Assembly: GCA_041737835.1 (NCBI GenBank)
Contig: JBGSQY010000004.1
Direction: 5' to 3' (one strand)
Source: Bythopirellula sp041737835
Lineage (GTDB): Bacteria; Planctomycetota; Planctomycetia; Pirellulales; Lacipirellulaceae
DNA length: 64,000 nt
Shown: positions 34,125 through 42,321 of the stretch, piece by piece
Numbering within the stretch: position 1 is the stretch's first letter
Layout of the letters: the number at the start of each line of letters is the position of its first letter
The notes under the pieces: model-generated
What the model was told of the DNA's origin: nothing
Seen by the model: only the letters and a program-made list of their open reading frames with translations
Database searches by the model: none
Made by a program: the position numbers and the translations under genes

Positions 34125-35591
34125 TTAACGCCAAACGGTCGTGGGGGCGGCCTGCGCGGGAGCAGCAGCCCGGTTGGCCACTTGCGGAGCGGGTGTCGTA
34201 AACGTATTCATCTGATCGCGGGAAAATTCTTGTTGCGAAACCCAATTCACATTCTGCCGTGGGCCGCGTCCTTGCTGGGCCAGCAATTGCGACTTCGTGC
34301 GGCTCGACTGAGCGTCCTGAGGCCGTCCCATCTCCTCCTGCACGCGGGCCAGATTGCGATAGACCACCGCGTTGGGTTGCTCGGCGGCGACCTGCGAAAG
34401 CAAATGCTGTGCTTCCGGGAAGTGACCTGTCTCGGCGAGCAGCACGCCGAGTTCGTGGGCGGCCAGATAATTTTCGTTGTGTGCGAGTAATGCCGCCTGT
34501 TGGAAGGCGACAGCCCGCCGCGTGGCGTGTGGGTGATGCTCGGCTTCGGTGGCACCAAGTTGGCTGTTGAGTTTCCCCAGCGAGTACAACGCCATCGAAC
34601 CCGCGGGTTCGCCAGCAACGGCAACCGCTAATTTGATTTGGGCATAACGGTTATAGCGTTTCATCATTTGAGTGGGCAGAATTTTCGCGAGGTCGAGTTC
34701 CCGTGCGAGGGGCGTCCGATGCGCGGCACAAACGATGTCGAGCCTCATCTCGGCTTCAAGTTGCGAACCACTGGGAGCAAAGTCTTCCGCTTCATCCAAA
34801 GCTCGCAGTCCTGCCGCCAAACTTTCGGAGCGCGAACGGGTCGATTCGCGGGCATCCTTGGCTTGCGAAATCAACCGTAGCACTTCGATCAACTGCTTGC
34901 GGGCAGCGTAAGCGGCACCACGTTGATTCAATTTGTAAGCCGCGGCAATTTTCTCGCGGCATTCTTGATCAAGCTTGGCATCGGTCAGCACGCCGGTGGT
35001 CGCGGTCAAGGTTTCGTGCTCGATCACGTTGAGCAGATGCCGTTCTTCGCGCGAGAGTTCGTTGTAAGCAGGGACTTCAATCGCACGAACGCGCGGCTTG
35101 GTTTCGGGAGCAACTTCGGGCTCGGGCATGGGAACATCCAAGCCGGCAAACTCATCGGGCGAGCTGAAGCCTTCGGTGGTCGATTCTGCTTCCGGCAAAT
35201 CTTCCTCGGCTCGATTGACCTCGCCCAGGGTTTGCACGGTCGGCGAAGACTCAAATTCTCGTTCTGTTTCCGCAACACTCGGCAGGCAAATGAGCCGGGT
35301 ATCGTCCGAGAATTGCCAATAGGGGGACTTCTCAGCAGTTGCGGGTTCGGTTGTGTTGGCGACTTGTTCGACATGCGGCGCGGGCAAAGAATCGGCTTCG
35401 ACAGCGACTGACCAGACTTGGTTCGTCTGCGAGACATCCCCCGACCATTCCAAATACAGCCGCTCCATTTCCACGGGATCGGTCTTGTTGCAGCCGGACA
35501 AAAGCAGCGCGCAACCGACCCACAGGTGCAGAGCACACGTGAAACGTTGCAGTCGATGGCGACGGCGGCGCAGCGAACGATGACGGGGCAT
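34125..35591 (-). CDS. TPR-containing lipoprotein
   Basis: This 488-residue protein has a basic N-terminus, a hydrophobic signal and a lipobox LLSGC (Cys34), so it is probably a lipoprotein. An acidic low-complexity region (55-165) follows, then a helical region. In the last third are tetratricopeptide-like repeats (AAHELGVLLAETGHFPEAQHLL, about 376-397, then NAVVYRNLARVQEEMGRPQDA). The C-terminus is alanine- and proline-rich. It is the first gene of a pair with the polysaccharide-export protein (ten-base gap), so a scaffold role in export is plausible. The exact function is unknown. Confidence 0.75.
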   Translation of the reverse strand: MPRHRSLRRRRHRLQRFTCALHLWVGCALLLSGCNKTDPVEMERLYLEWSGDVSQTNQVWSVAVEADSLPAPHVEQVANTTEPATAEKSPYWQFSDDTRLICLPSVAETEREFESSPTVQTLGEVNRAEEDLPEAESTTEGFSSPDEFAGLDVPMPEPEVAPETKPRVRAIEVPAYNELSREERHLLNVIEHETLTATTGVLTDAKLDQECREKIAAAYKLNQRGAAYAARKQLIEVLRLISQAKDARESTRSRSESLAAGLRALDEAEDFAPSGSQLEAEMRLDIVCAAHRTPLARELDLAKILPTQMMKRYNRYAQIKLAVAVAGEPAGSMALYSLGKLNSQLGATEAEHHPHATRRAVAFQQAALLAHNENYLAAHELGVLLAETGHFPEAQHLLSQVAAEQPNAVVYRNLARVQEEMGRPQDAQSSRTKSQLLAQQGRGPRQNVNWVSQQEFSRDQMNTFTTPAPQVANRAAAPAQAAPTTVWR

Positions 35592-35790
35592 CAGTTCAAC
35601 CTTCCCTGGATGAACGATTGCGGTGGGCAGTACTTCCCCGGCGGGTCGTACTTCGTGATTTTGATTCGACCACCGCGGACGGGTCGAATCAGCAAAACCC
35701 CTACCATCGGACTTGAGTCGTTCGGCGTACCCGCTACAAACGGTACAGACTGACCGTTCTAATTGCTAGCAGCGGAATAATCGGCAGAGT

Positions 35791-35810
35791 TTATCTGCCG
35801 CAAGCGGCTT
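35791..35810. repeat. CCGCAAGCGG hairpin at a gene end
   Basis: TGCCGCAAGCGGCTTTAG contains the CCGCAAGCGG palindrome and overlaps the stop codon of the MBL-fold gene (minus strand). It belongs to the group of AAGCCGCAAGCGG elements seen also at 41781, 44037, 46278 and 48028. Confidence 0.55.
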
Positions 35811-36769
35811 TAGAACATCCGCAACTGAAACCGCCCCGTGACCGGATGGGCGTTGAAACCCGCCGCTTGGAGATGCCCCACGAATTCGGCGGGGCCATGC
35901 GTGCAATAGATTTCACTCGCCCCGACGCGTTCCGCCGTTTCCAGCAGTTGGTCAAAGTCGGCGTGATCCGACAAGGGGAGCGCATAGTCCACGCCGTAGC
36001 GGTACTTCGCCCCCGCATCCATGGCCCAACCGCTGACCAAAAAACTGACGGGATGCTGAATCCCTGTCAGGCGAAAATTTTTCATGCCGCGCGGAAGCGT
36101 CACCACGGCGTGATCGGGTTTCAGTTTGCCGTTGAAGACCGACACCTCGCCCAGATCCATACCGCATTTCTTGTAAACCTGACTCACCGCGAAGATATCG
36201 GGATGCTGCTGCACGGGAATCCCCGCAAGCGTGAGGATCTTGGTCACTTCCTGCGACTTGCCCAAGGCATAGGCGTGAATCACCGGCGTGCGGCCTTCGC
36301 CGAGGACCTTACGAACAAGCTCGATCAATTCGGCAACGACATCTTCGCGCGGCGGGATGCGATACTTCGGTTTGCCAAACGTGCATTCCATCACCAGGAT
36401 GTCGGCTGGGGGGAGTTCCGCTTCTTCGCAAGTCGCCGACGGACCCAGTTTGAAATCGCCGGTGAAGAGCAAGCGCTTGTCGCCGTCGTCGGCGAGCAAC
36501 ATGGCTGAACCCAAGCAATGCCCCGCGGGATAGGTCGTCAGCGTGAACGGACCGAAGGGCACAGGTTGGCGATGGGGCAGGTCGGTTGTACGGCGCAATC
36601 CCAAGCGGTGCTGATAGAGCTTCGAGGTGGCCGACGTGCAGAGGGCCACCTCATGCCGCGCGATGTGGTCGGCATGGGCATGCGAAACGAAGCCGACCTT
36701 CTGCCGTCGCGTAACGTCGAGCGCGAGCCCCGCTTGAGTGAGAAACAGACCCTGATCCCAGTGAAACAT
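35810..36769 (-). CDS. MBL-fold nuclease-like protein (COG1236 type)
   Basis: This 319-residue metallo-beta-lactamase-fold protein has the zinc motif HAHADH (residues 30-35), a further ligand in AGHCLGSAM, Asp in TGDFKLG and His in SDHADF. The pattern and the YPAGHCLGS block are those of the exonuclease group that includes CPSF73-like and ligase-associated DNA exonucleases. A canonical beta-CASP insert is not obvious. ATG 36769 (MFHWDQG) is chosen because the longer frame would run into ridA and adds no family sequence. The likely role is RNA or DNA 3'-end processing; no ligase gene is adjacent. Confidence 0.82.
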   Translation of the reverse strand: MFHWDQGLFLTQAGLALDVTRRQKVGFVSHAHADHIARHEVALCTSATSKLYQHRLGLRRTTDLPHRQPVPFGPFTLTTYPAGHCLGSAMLLADDGDKRLLFTGDFKLGPSATCEEAELPPADILVMECTFGKPKYRIPPREDVVAELIELVRKVLGEGRTPVIHAYALGKSQEVTKILTLAGIPVQQHPDIFAVSQVYKKCGMDLGEVSVFNGKLKPDHAVVTLPRGMKNFRLTGIQHPVSFLVSGWAMDAGAKYRYGVDYALPLSDHADFDQLLETAERVGASEIYCTHGPAEFVGHLQAAGFNAHPVTGRFQLRMF

Positions 36770-36818
36770 GTGCGATATTATAGCGGAATCTGTTCCAGGG
36801 GCGACGAAGAACGCCACT

Positions 36819-37205
36819 TCATGCTGGCTTGGCGGCCCACATCTCGATTTCCACCAGAAAACCTGGATACAACACGCAGCCGATCGTCGTGCGCACCGGT
36901 TTGGGATCCGGCATGAGCGCAACGTACACGTCGTTGAATCGCGACCAATCTTGCATGTCGGCCAGAAACACGCTCACTTTGAACACGTCGTTGAAATCGC
37001 AACCCGCCGTGGCCAACTGAAGGCGGCAATTTTCCAACGTCGCGCGCGTTTGTTCCTCGATGGTCTCACCAACAACGTTGCCCTCTAAATCCACGGCGAC
37101 CTGACCGGAGATGACGACCAGCGTATTGGCACGCACTTCGAGGACGGGCGAATACGGGCCAGCGGTGGCATCCTGCACGGCACCAGCGGGAACTTTTTTA
37201 TTCAT
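36819..37205 (-). CDS. RidA-family protein
   Basis: The protein has 128 residues, the normal length. Members deaminate reactive enamine/imine intermediates such as 2-aminoacrylate. The catalytic arginine is Arg105 (KPVRTTI) and the conserved glutamate Glu120 (VEIEMWA). SGQVAVDLEGNVVG and FNDVFKVSVFLADM are typical. It starts at ATG 37205. The MBL-fold gene begins 49 bases downstream on the same strand, so the two may share a transcript. Confidence 0.9.
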   Translation of the reverse strand: MNKKVPAGAVQDATAGPYSPVLEVRANTLVVISGQVAVDLEGNVVGETIEEQTRATLENCRLQLATAGCDFNDVFKVSVFLADMQDWSRFNDVYVALMPDPKPVRTTIGCVLYPGFLVEIEMWAAKPA

Positions 37206-37603
37206 GAAATTCTCTACGTTTCAATTCTTTGATGCCCTGGCTATTGATCGCCTCCGCGCGCGGGAACGACCACCTCGGTGAACGTCAGTCGTGCGATCCG
37301 CGCCATAGTCGTGCCTAAAGGAATTAGCGAAAGTCATTCTGGGCTTTTCCGCAAAGCCCTGGTGATGATTATGGCATAAGGGAGCGGGCAACGGAATTCG
37401 GAATGAGGACTTTGTTCAACTGCCATGCAAACGGGGCTGGGAATCATTCCCAATACCGCTCAACACCTTATCCCAAGCCCTAGTATCTGTTCGTGAAATA
37501 GTCAGGCCGTCATCTAGCGGGCAATCCAAAGGCTAATGGTATTGCTCCAGATTTTAATGCCGGTTTAGAATTCCGACATACTTTGCGACACGGAGCGTTA
37601 CTA
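37206..37603. other. Intergenic, no gene seen
   Basis: This roughly 400-base space separates ridA (minus) and the PEP-CTERM gene (plus). No clear repeat, hairpin family or RNA gene was found. The sequence becomes AT-richer to the right, marking the start of the AT-rich patch 37.5-38.7 kb. Confidence 0.5.
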
Positions 37604-38167
37604 ATGAGACTGGTTTATTCGTTACTGTTGGTTCTTGTCTTAGCGGCTGTTAGCGATGCGAAGCCGATCACATTCATTTTTGAGGGGCAAACATCCGGAT
37701 ATTCCGATATTTTCGAGGCAGATTTTTCATCGTTTGTGGTGACGGCTAAAGGTGATACTTTAGATCGGATTGTGAATAACTCCGGTCAAAAACTGTATTC
37801 GTCCTTGATTGCGAAGACCGCGTCAGTTGAACTTACGGGGCTTGGCACTGTTATACTTGACAATCCGTTTTGGCCCGACAAGCTTCAAGTTTACGGCGCA
37901 GGCATCGCACAATCGGGCCCATATCTCATAGCGTTTGCCCCGGGCAGCCATATGTTGGCTATTGCCCCGTTGCAAAATTGGGATTGGAATTCTTCTGTCG
38001 GGCCGATCAGCTTAACCGGCATGACGGACGGTTGGGTGGATTGGATGGGCAGCTTTGTGTACGGTAGCTTTCCTCTCACTTTCACCGCTATTGTCACACC
38101 CGAGCCAAGTTCAATTTGTCTTTGCATCGGCTCGATTGTGCTGTTAGGTATCCGGCGACTTGGATAA
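37604..38167 (+). CDS. Small PEP-CTERM protein
   Basis: This 187-residue protein starts at ATG 37604 (MRLVYSLL), with GGAG about nine bases upstream. A signal peptide ends SDA. The middle domain (25-155) is strand-rich and not recognised. The C-terminus is a PEP-CTERM signal: VTPEPSSI, then a hydrophobic stretch and IRRLG. It should be exported and sorted by an exosortase. Base composition is more AT-rich than in most neighbours. Confidence 0.75.
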   Translation: MRLVYSLLLVLVLAAVSDAKPITFIFEGQTSGYSDIFEADFSSFVVTAKGDTLDRIVNNSGQKLYSSLIAKTASVELTGLGTVILDNPFWPDKLQVYGAGIAQSGPYLIAFAPGSHMLAIAPLQNWDWNSSVGPISLTGMTDGWVDWMGSFVYGSFPLTFTAIVTPEPSSICLCIGSIVLLGIRRLG

Positions 38168-38201
38168 TCGTCATGGTTCTCAGACGACTCTGAAAACAAG
38201 A

Positions 38202-38552
38202 ATGACTCTTATTGAGCTTGTCGCCGTTCTAATGCTGTTATGCTTTGGAATAGCGTGCGGCATTTGCGGCAATACGATGTGGGGATTCTGGATTGGAATA
38301 CTTTTTGGCATTTTGTGTGTTATCCTTGCCGCCACAACACTACAACTAGTTGCTAACTTTGCATCCTTTCTTCATCAAAGAAAACTTTCGAGAATTATTC
38401 ATTGCAATTGTAAGACACGCCGCCCTGATGAATATCAATGGTCATATGACAAAGAACTAGAAAAGTCGATTGTGAAGTTTAAGTGTGGGCGGAAGTACTA
38501 CCTTGCAAAGAGAGAATTGCGAGAGATTGAAAAGAATATTGACCAAAACTAA
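38202..38552 (+). CDS. Small membrane protein with prepilin-like N-terminus
   Basis: The protein is 116 residues from ATG 38202. It begins MTLIELVAVLMLLCFGIA, very like the mature part of type IV pilins (TLIEL with the fifth-position glutamate), but without the usual basic leader and glycine. A second hydrophobic segment (about 33-60) makes it a two-helix membrane protein, unlike a pilin. The C-terminal 55 residues are charged with two Cys (HCNCKTRR) and one more later. The frame can be extended to a TTG at 38160 that overlaps the PEP-CTERM gene. Not recognised; AT-rich. Confidence 0.55.
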   Translation: MTLIELVAVLMLLCFGIACGICGNTMWGFWIGILFGILCVILAATTLQLVANFASFLHQRKLSRIIHCNCKTRRPDEYQWSYDKELEKSIVKFKCGRKYYLAKRELREIEKNIDQN

Positions 38553-38668
38553 GTGGCCGTCGAAGAGAAACAATAGTTTATTCGCTTCGTCAGGATCACG
38601 AAGATTTTGCCAATCTATCTCTCGTGACGACATTGATGCTCAGCGTTTAATGCATCAAATGTTTGCGA

Positions 38669-38734
38669 TCAAGCGTTTCTTGTATCTAAAATATCGCTAG
38701 CTTTCCAGAACTCTTTTCGGGCATAGTGCCTCAT
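38669..38734 (-). pseudogene. Truncated toxin remnant (RelE/ParE-like neighbour of antitoxin)
   Basis: The frame starts with ATG overlapping the antitoxin stop (ATGA), the normal coupling of toxin to antitoxin in this group. It reads MRHYARKEFWKA, which matches the usual start of the toxin (M-x-H-Y/F ... FW), then diverges and stops after 21 codons at 38669-38671. The rest of a toxin of about 90 residues is absent downstream. I read it as a deletion remnant; the match is to a remembered family pattern. Confidence 0.5.
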
Positions 38735-38928
38735 AGCTCCCGCGTCTTAACCTTGCCAAGGGCTTGCAACGCATCATCAGCCATGGCGTCGAGTCGCGCA
38801 GCGCGGGCATCGGCCTCGATTTGTTGATCCCAAGCTTCGCCATCGTACTCAGTAAACCACGCGCGAAACTGGGCCAGTTCGTCTGCAGAGAGTCCTGCAA
38901 CAGCGTGTTCGAGTTCGTGGAGTGTCAT
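38731..38928 (-). CDS. Antitoxin-like small protein
   Basis: This 65-residue acidic helical protein has the pattern LSADELAQFRAWFTEYDGEAWDQQIEADARAARLDAMADDAL split over residues 13-54. This is the pattern of antitoxins paired with RelE/ParE-type toxins in many bacteria. The stop overlaps the start of a truncated toxin frame. It may be an orphan antitoxin that persists after toxin loss. Confidence 0.7.
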   Translation of the reverse strand: MTLHELEHAVAGLSADELAQFRAWFTEYDGEAWDQQIEADARAARLDAMADDALQALGKVKTREL

Positions 38929-38975
38929 AACGTAAGTTTAGTCCGGTTTGAGTTTGCTATCAAATAGGCGAATTC

Positions 38976-39002
38976 CCGGAGGGCGGTGGCCCTCCGGCTG
39001 AG
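38976..39002. repeat. Hairpin GGAGGGC...GCCCTCC
   Basis: CCGGAGGGC-GGTG-GCCCTCCGG followed by CTGAG lies in the 235-base gap before the CsgG/LpoB-like lipoprotein. It resembles the GGA-triloop family but with a larger loop. Confidence 0.55.
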
Positions 39003-39163
39003 TTTGTCCGCTAGCAGTGCCGGCATTTTCGTTGATTTGACAACGTTTTCTTGCAGCGACTCTGCCGGCTCTGCCGAAGATACCGACAACACTGTGTGGC
39101 ATTACGCCGCGCTGTGGCCAATTTGAAAGGGGGGCTACCTTTCACGTTGGAACGTCGACCACC

Positions 39164-40357
39164 ATGCGTGGCACGCTTGTCTTACTTCTGATGTGCGGAA
39201 TGCTGCTCGCGCAGTCGGGTTGCAGCTTGGTGCTGCCCACGATTAGCGACGAGCCTGTGATCCGCAATCCGTTCCCACAACTGAGCGTTGTGGCGATAGC
39301 ACCGTTCTTCAATCAAAGCGACGAACCGACTCTTGACGGTCGCGCGGTGGCGATGGCTTACTTCGCCGAGCTGCAAAAGACGCCCGGCTTTGAAGTCGTG
39401 CCGGTGAACGTCGTCGAAGAAGCGATCATCCTGCATCGCATCGATCTGGCTGGTCCTGGCGAAGCACGTCGACTGGCGCAGATCTTGGGCGTCGATGCCG
39501 TCATCATTGGATCGGTCACCGACTACACACCTTACTATCCGCCGCGGCTCGGCTTGCGCGTCGAATGGTACACAGCCAACCCCGGCTTCCACGAAATTCC
39601 TGCTGGCTATGGCTTGCCGTGGTACACGCCCGAGGAAGAGTTCATTCCCGATTCGCTCGTGTATGAAGCGAAGATGTCGCTGGCTCGCGCGCAAATGGAA
39701 GGGCAAGCCCCCGCTTGCGATCAAGTGATTCAACCGTTGCCGGCACCAGGCAAGTCGCCCACGCCAGCAACGCCACCGCAAAGCGATTCCGAAACGTACG
39801 AACTCGAATCGCGCGAAAGCTTGCTCGAAGAACATAGCAGTACCAGCACCTCGAATGAATTGCGACTCGTGCAAGCGATTGAAGAGCTCCCCCTGACGGC
39901 ACCCACGCCCGCGGAACCAATGCCAGCCCAAGCCATGCCAGCGCAAGGAGCGCCAGCAGCGATGTGCGTCGGCAATTCTTCCGCAGCAGGCATGGAAGGA
40001 CCATGCCTCACAAACGGACCAGGCGGAACAATCACCCCATACCCACTCACTTGGGAAGGCGGAGTGGGTTTTGCGCCACCACTGTCAGACTCAGAACGGC
40101 CCGCTTGCATGCCCAATAATGGGCCCGTGTTGATGCACACGCGAATCTATCGCGGGACCGATCGCGACCTCACCGAAGCATTAAAAGGCTATGTTTATCA
40201 TAGAGACGATGCACGCTTCGGTGGCTGGGAGGCTTACTTACAACGCAGCGACGACTTCATCCGCTTCTGCTGTCACATGCATATCTCCGAAATGCTGTCA
40301 GCCCGCGGTGGGGCGCGAAAAACACGGGTGTTGTGGGCATGGCCTGAAAGCCGATAG
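39164..40357 (+). CDS. CsgG/LpoB-like lipoprotein with proline-rich tail
   Basis: This 397-residue protein has a lipobox (AQSGC, Cys20). Residues 40-130 have the alternating pattern of CsgG/LpoB/GNA1162-like periplasmic domains: VVAIAPFFNQSDEPTLDGRAV, FEVVPVNVVEEAI, ARRLAQILGVDAVIIGSVTDY. A positively short barrel-like part (YPPRLGLRVEWY) follows. Residues 185-300 are rich in Pro, Ala, Glu and Ser (PAQAMPAQ repeats). The C-terminal 100 residues, RIYRGTDRDLTEALKGYVYHRDDARFGGWEAYLQRSDDFIRFCC region, are conserved looking. Likely an outer-membrane-anchored envelope factor; function unknown. Confidence 0.72.
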   Translation: MRGTLVLLLMCGMLLAQSGCSLVLPTISDEPVIRNPFPQLSVVAIAPFFNQSDEPTLDGRAVAMAYFAELQKTPGFEVVPVNVVEEAIILHRIDLAGPGEARRLAQILGVDAVIIGSVTDYTPYYPPRLGLRVEWYTANPGFHEIPAGYGLPWYTPEEEFIPDSLVYEAKMSLARAQMEGQAPACDQVIQPLPAPGKSPTPATPPQSDSETYELESRESLLEEHSSTSTSNELRLVQAIEELPLTAPTPAEPMPAQAMPAQGAPAAMCVGNSSAAGMEGPCLTNGPGGTITPYPLTWEGGVGFAPPLSDSERPACMPNNGPVLMHTRIYRGTDRDLTEALKGYVYHRDDARFGGWEAYLQRSDDFIRFCCHMHISEMLSARGGARKTRVLWAWPESR

Positions 40358-40396
40358 AGGCGTAAGGAAACTGTTCTCGCCGGAATGAAGTTTCCA

Positions 40397-40413
40397 CCGA
40401 GCCGGAGGCTCGG
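40397..40413. repeat. GGA-triloop hairpin
   Basis: CCGAGCC-GGA-GGCTCGG lies between the lipoprotein stop and the next gene. It has the same 7-base stem and GGA loop as 12739, 14431, 46317 and 9715, but different stem bases. Confidence 0.65.
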
Positions 40414-40532
40414 ACCCCATTGCCCGAGTAGTGACCCCTATTCGAGTGAACCCCGCGTATGTCCCTGCTGCCATGGACCGGCACTATGGATGCAGAGCTT
40501 CCCCCCGCGCTGCCGCACGGAGAGCTGCAACT

Positions 40533-40787
40533 GTGAACGATGACGACATCAATGTGTTAGCCCTGGTCAAAGGCCAAGAGCGCTACATTTTTTTGTACGA
40601 CGACTCGCAACGGGCCGAGGCTCTGCGTGTGCTTGGTCGGTACGCTTCGAATCCTGAACTGAGTTTCAGTTGGTACGACGCCGCCGTGCTGAGCCAAAAG
40701 ATTCGTCAGATGACGCACGAAGCCAAGAGCGAAGCCAAACCCAAGAATCGGATCTCGCTGACGCAGCCGCTTGATTTTGAAGAGTAG
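40533..40787 (+). CDS. Conserved small protein upstream of xerC
   Basis: This 84-residue protein is taken from GTG 40533 (NDDDINVLALVKGQERYIFLYDD), with GGAGAG upstream; the frame opens at 40431, but the extra residues are low in family character. The compact alpha/beta pattern, with a YIFLYDD strand, an RAEALRVLGRYASNPEL helix and SWYDAAVLSQKI, looks real. No function is known. It precedes xerC by 95 bases with an inverted repeat between. Confidence 0.65.
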   Translation: MNDDDINVLALVKGQERYIFLYDDSQRAEALRVLGRYASNPELSFSWYDAAVLSQKIRQMTHEAKSEAKPKNRISLTQPLDFEE

Positions 40788-40792
40788 CAGAA

Positions 40793-40878
40793 AGAGGTCA
40801 GCGGCCAGACGTCTGAGATCAGATTTCATGACTCCGACTTCTTATCCTGACCACCGACCTCTCGCCTCTGGCCTCTAC
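40793..40878. repeat. GACCTCT-type heptanucleotide repeat with inverted arms
   Basis: The left arm AGAGGTCAGCGGCCAGACGTC pairs loosely with a right arm of CTGACCA, CCGACCT, CTCGCCT, CTGGCCT heptamers. The right arm ends four bases before the xerC ATG, leaving no usual Shine-Dalgarno sequence. Related copies are at 5144-5224, 48828-48858 and 50489-50546. Confidence 0.7.
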
Positions 40879-40882
40879 AAAG

Positions 40883-41782
40883 ATGCAACGCCAAATCGCT
40901 CAATTCTTGCGTCACTTGCAGATTGAACGGGGCGCATCGCATTACACGCTCAAGAGCTACCGCGAGGATCTCACCGCGTTCGCTGATTATTACAGCGAAG
41001 AGGATGGCAGCTGCCCCGAACCGGCCGCGATCACGCCGATGGAACTTCGCGGTTTCCTTTCGGCGATGCACGAAGCCGGCTACGCGAAAACTTCCATCGC
41101 GCGCAAGCTCGCGGCGCTGCGAAGCTTTTATCGCTTCGGCCAGCGCGACGGCTGGGCGAAGACCAATCCCGCCACGGCGCTGCGCAATCCCCGCAAGTCG
41201 CACAAGCTGCCGCATTTTCTTTCGACCGACGAAGTGGGCAAGTTGCTGAGCGCACCTCAAGGAAAGACCGCGATGGCGCTCCGCGATCGCGCGATCCTCG
41301 AAACGCTGTACTCAGGTGGGCTGCGTGTGAGCGAGCTCGTGGATCTCAACGACGGCGATCTCGACTTCGCGCAAGGGATCGTGAAAGTCCGCGGCAAAGG
41401 CCGCAAAGAGCGGCTCGCCCCACTGGGTTCGTTCGCGGCGAAAGCGCTCAAAGATTGGCTCGCGGAACGCACCTTAGCCAAGACGGAAAAGCAGGGCCGC
41501 GAAGCGCCCGTGTTTGTGAATCGCCTGGGAACGCGGCTCACCACGCGAAGTGTGGGCCGCATGTTAGAAAAGTATCTCGCGCAAGCAGGCCTCGATGGCC
41601 GCACGAGCCCGCACACCCTGCGGCATAGTTTTGCGACTCATCTCTTGGATCGCGGAGCCGACATTCGCAGCGTGCAAGAACTTTTGGGCCACAAGAGTTT
41701 GGTGACCACCCAAATCTACACGCACGTGAGCACCAACAATCTGCGTCTGGCCTACGAAAAGGCCCATCCGCGAGCGAAATAG
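40883..41782 (+). CDS. xerC: Site-specific tyrosine recombinase XerC
   Basis: The protein has 299 residues, the usual XerC/D length. The N-terminal SAM-like domain (1-95) is followed by the catalytic domain with all six key residues: Arg148 (SGGLRVSE), Lys172 (GKGRKER), His244 and Arg247 (HTLRHS), His270 (LGHKSL) and Tyr279 (TQIYTH). It resolves chromosome dimers at dif with its partner, whose gene is not in the window; it is closer to XerC than XerD by general look only. The start ATG 40883 follows an intergenic repeat directly. Confidence 0.88.
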   Translation: MQRQIAQFLRHLQIERGASHYTLKSYREDLTAFADYYSEEDGSCPEPAAITPMELRGFLSAMHEAGYAKTSIARKLAALRSFYRFGQRDGWAKTNPATALRNPRKSHKLPHFLSTDEVGKLLSAPQGKTAMALRDRAILETLYSGGLRVSELVDLNDGDLDFAQGIVKVRGKGRKERLAPLGSFAAKALKDWLAERTLAKTEKQGREAPVFVNRLGTRLTTRSVGRMLEKYLAQAGLDGRTSPHTLRHSFATHLLDRGADIRSVQELLGHKSLVTTQIYTHVSTNNLRLAYEKAHPRAK

Positions 41783-42321
41783 CCGCTTGCGGCTTAGCTC
41801 AGAAGGCGGCAAGCCGCGCTCGTCTCCGACTCGCTTGCCTCGCGGCTAACTTTTTCTTGTAACACTTCGCGCGACTTCTCGCTTAGCACCGTAACTACAG
41901 CAACCTTTTTCGTCGGCGGCCGTGGTTTTGGGTGAGCAGGCAACTACCCGGCACTCGTTGTGTCGGCCACGTGCCGCCGGCGATCGTTTTTATAGCCGCG
42001 ATGCGATGCATCGCCGGGGCACCGGCGATCAGGTCTGATCGCGGCTGCTTCATGCACGATCGTTAAAATCGGAACTCCCTGGCGCAACTTGGGCGTCGAT
42101 TTTTTGACCGCTGCCTCTTCGTAACGTAGATATTTAGCGACAACCCATTGTGAAATCTCCCCACCGGTAATCGCCTGTTTCCGCCACTCCCCAGCGGCAG
42201 GTCGCCGTTTCACATGTTTCGCACCCGCGAAACGCATTGGTTGCACCAGACCACATTTGCATTTGCGCTGGAAATTTCTCGCGAAATTTCTGCCGCTTCA
42301 CGCCGGGGAGTATCTCGCACC
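41781..42321. other. Intergenic with GC-rich palindromes
   Basis: This 540-base space contains AGCCGCTTGCGGCTTAGC (41781-41798) and a partial second copy (GGCGGCAAGCCGC near 41804). A set of overlapping palindromes lies around 41976-42052 (GGCGATCG, GCGATGCATCGC, GATCAGGTCTGATC). A GTTTCGC-ACC-GCGAAAC-like stem is near 42211-42229. A 100-codon minus-strand frame (41944-42246) is open but is probably not a gene. The promoter of the NtrC-type regulator should be at the right end. Confidence 0.5.

Noticed and set aside
41944..42246. 100-codon minus-strand frame before the NtrC-type regulator
   Set aside because: The translation of the palindromic stretch is Arg/Asp-rich without family likeness; better explained as repeat DNA.
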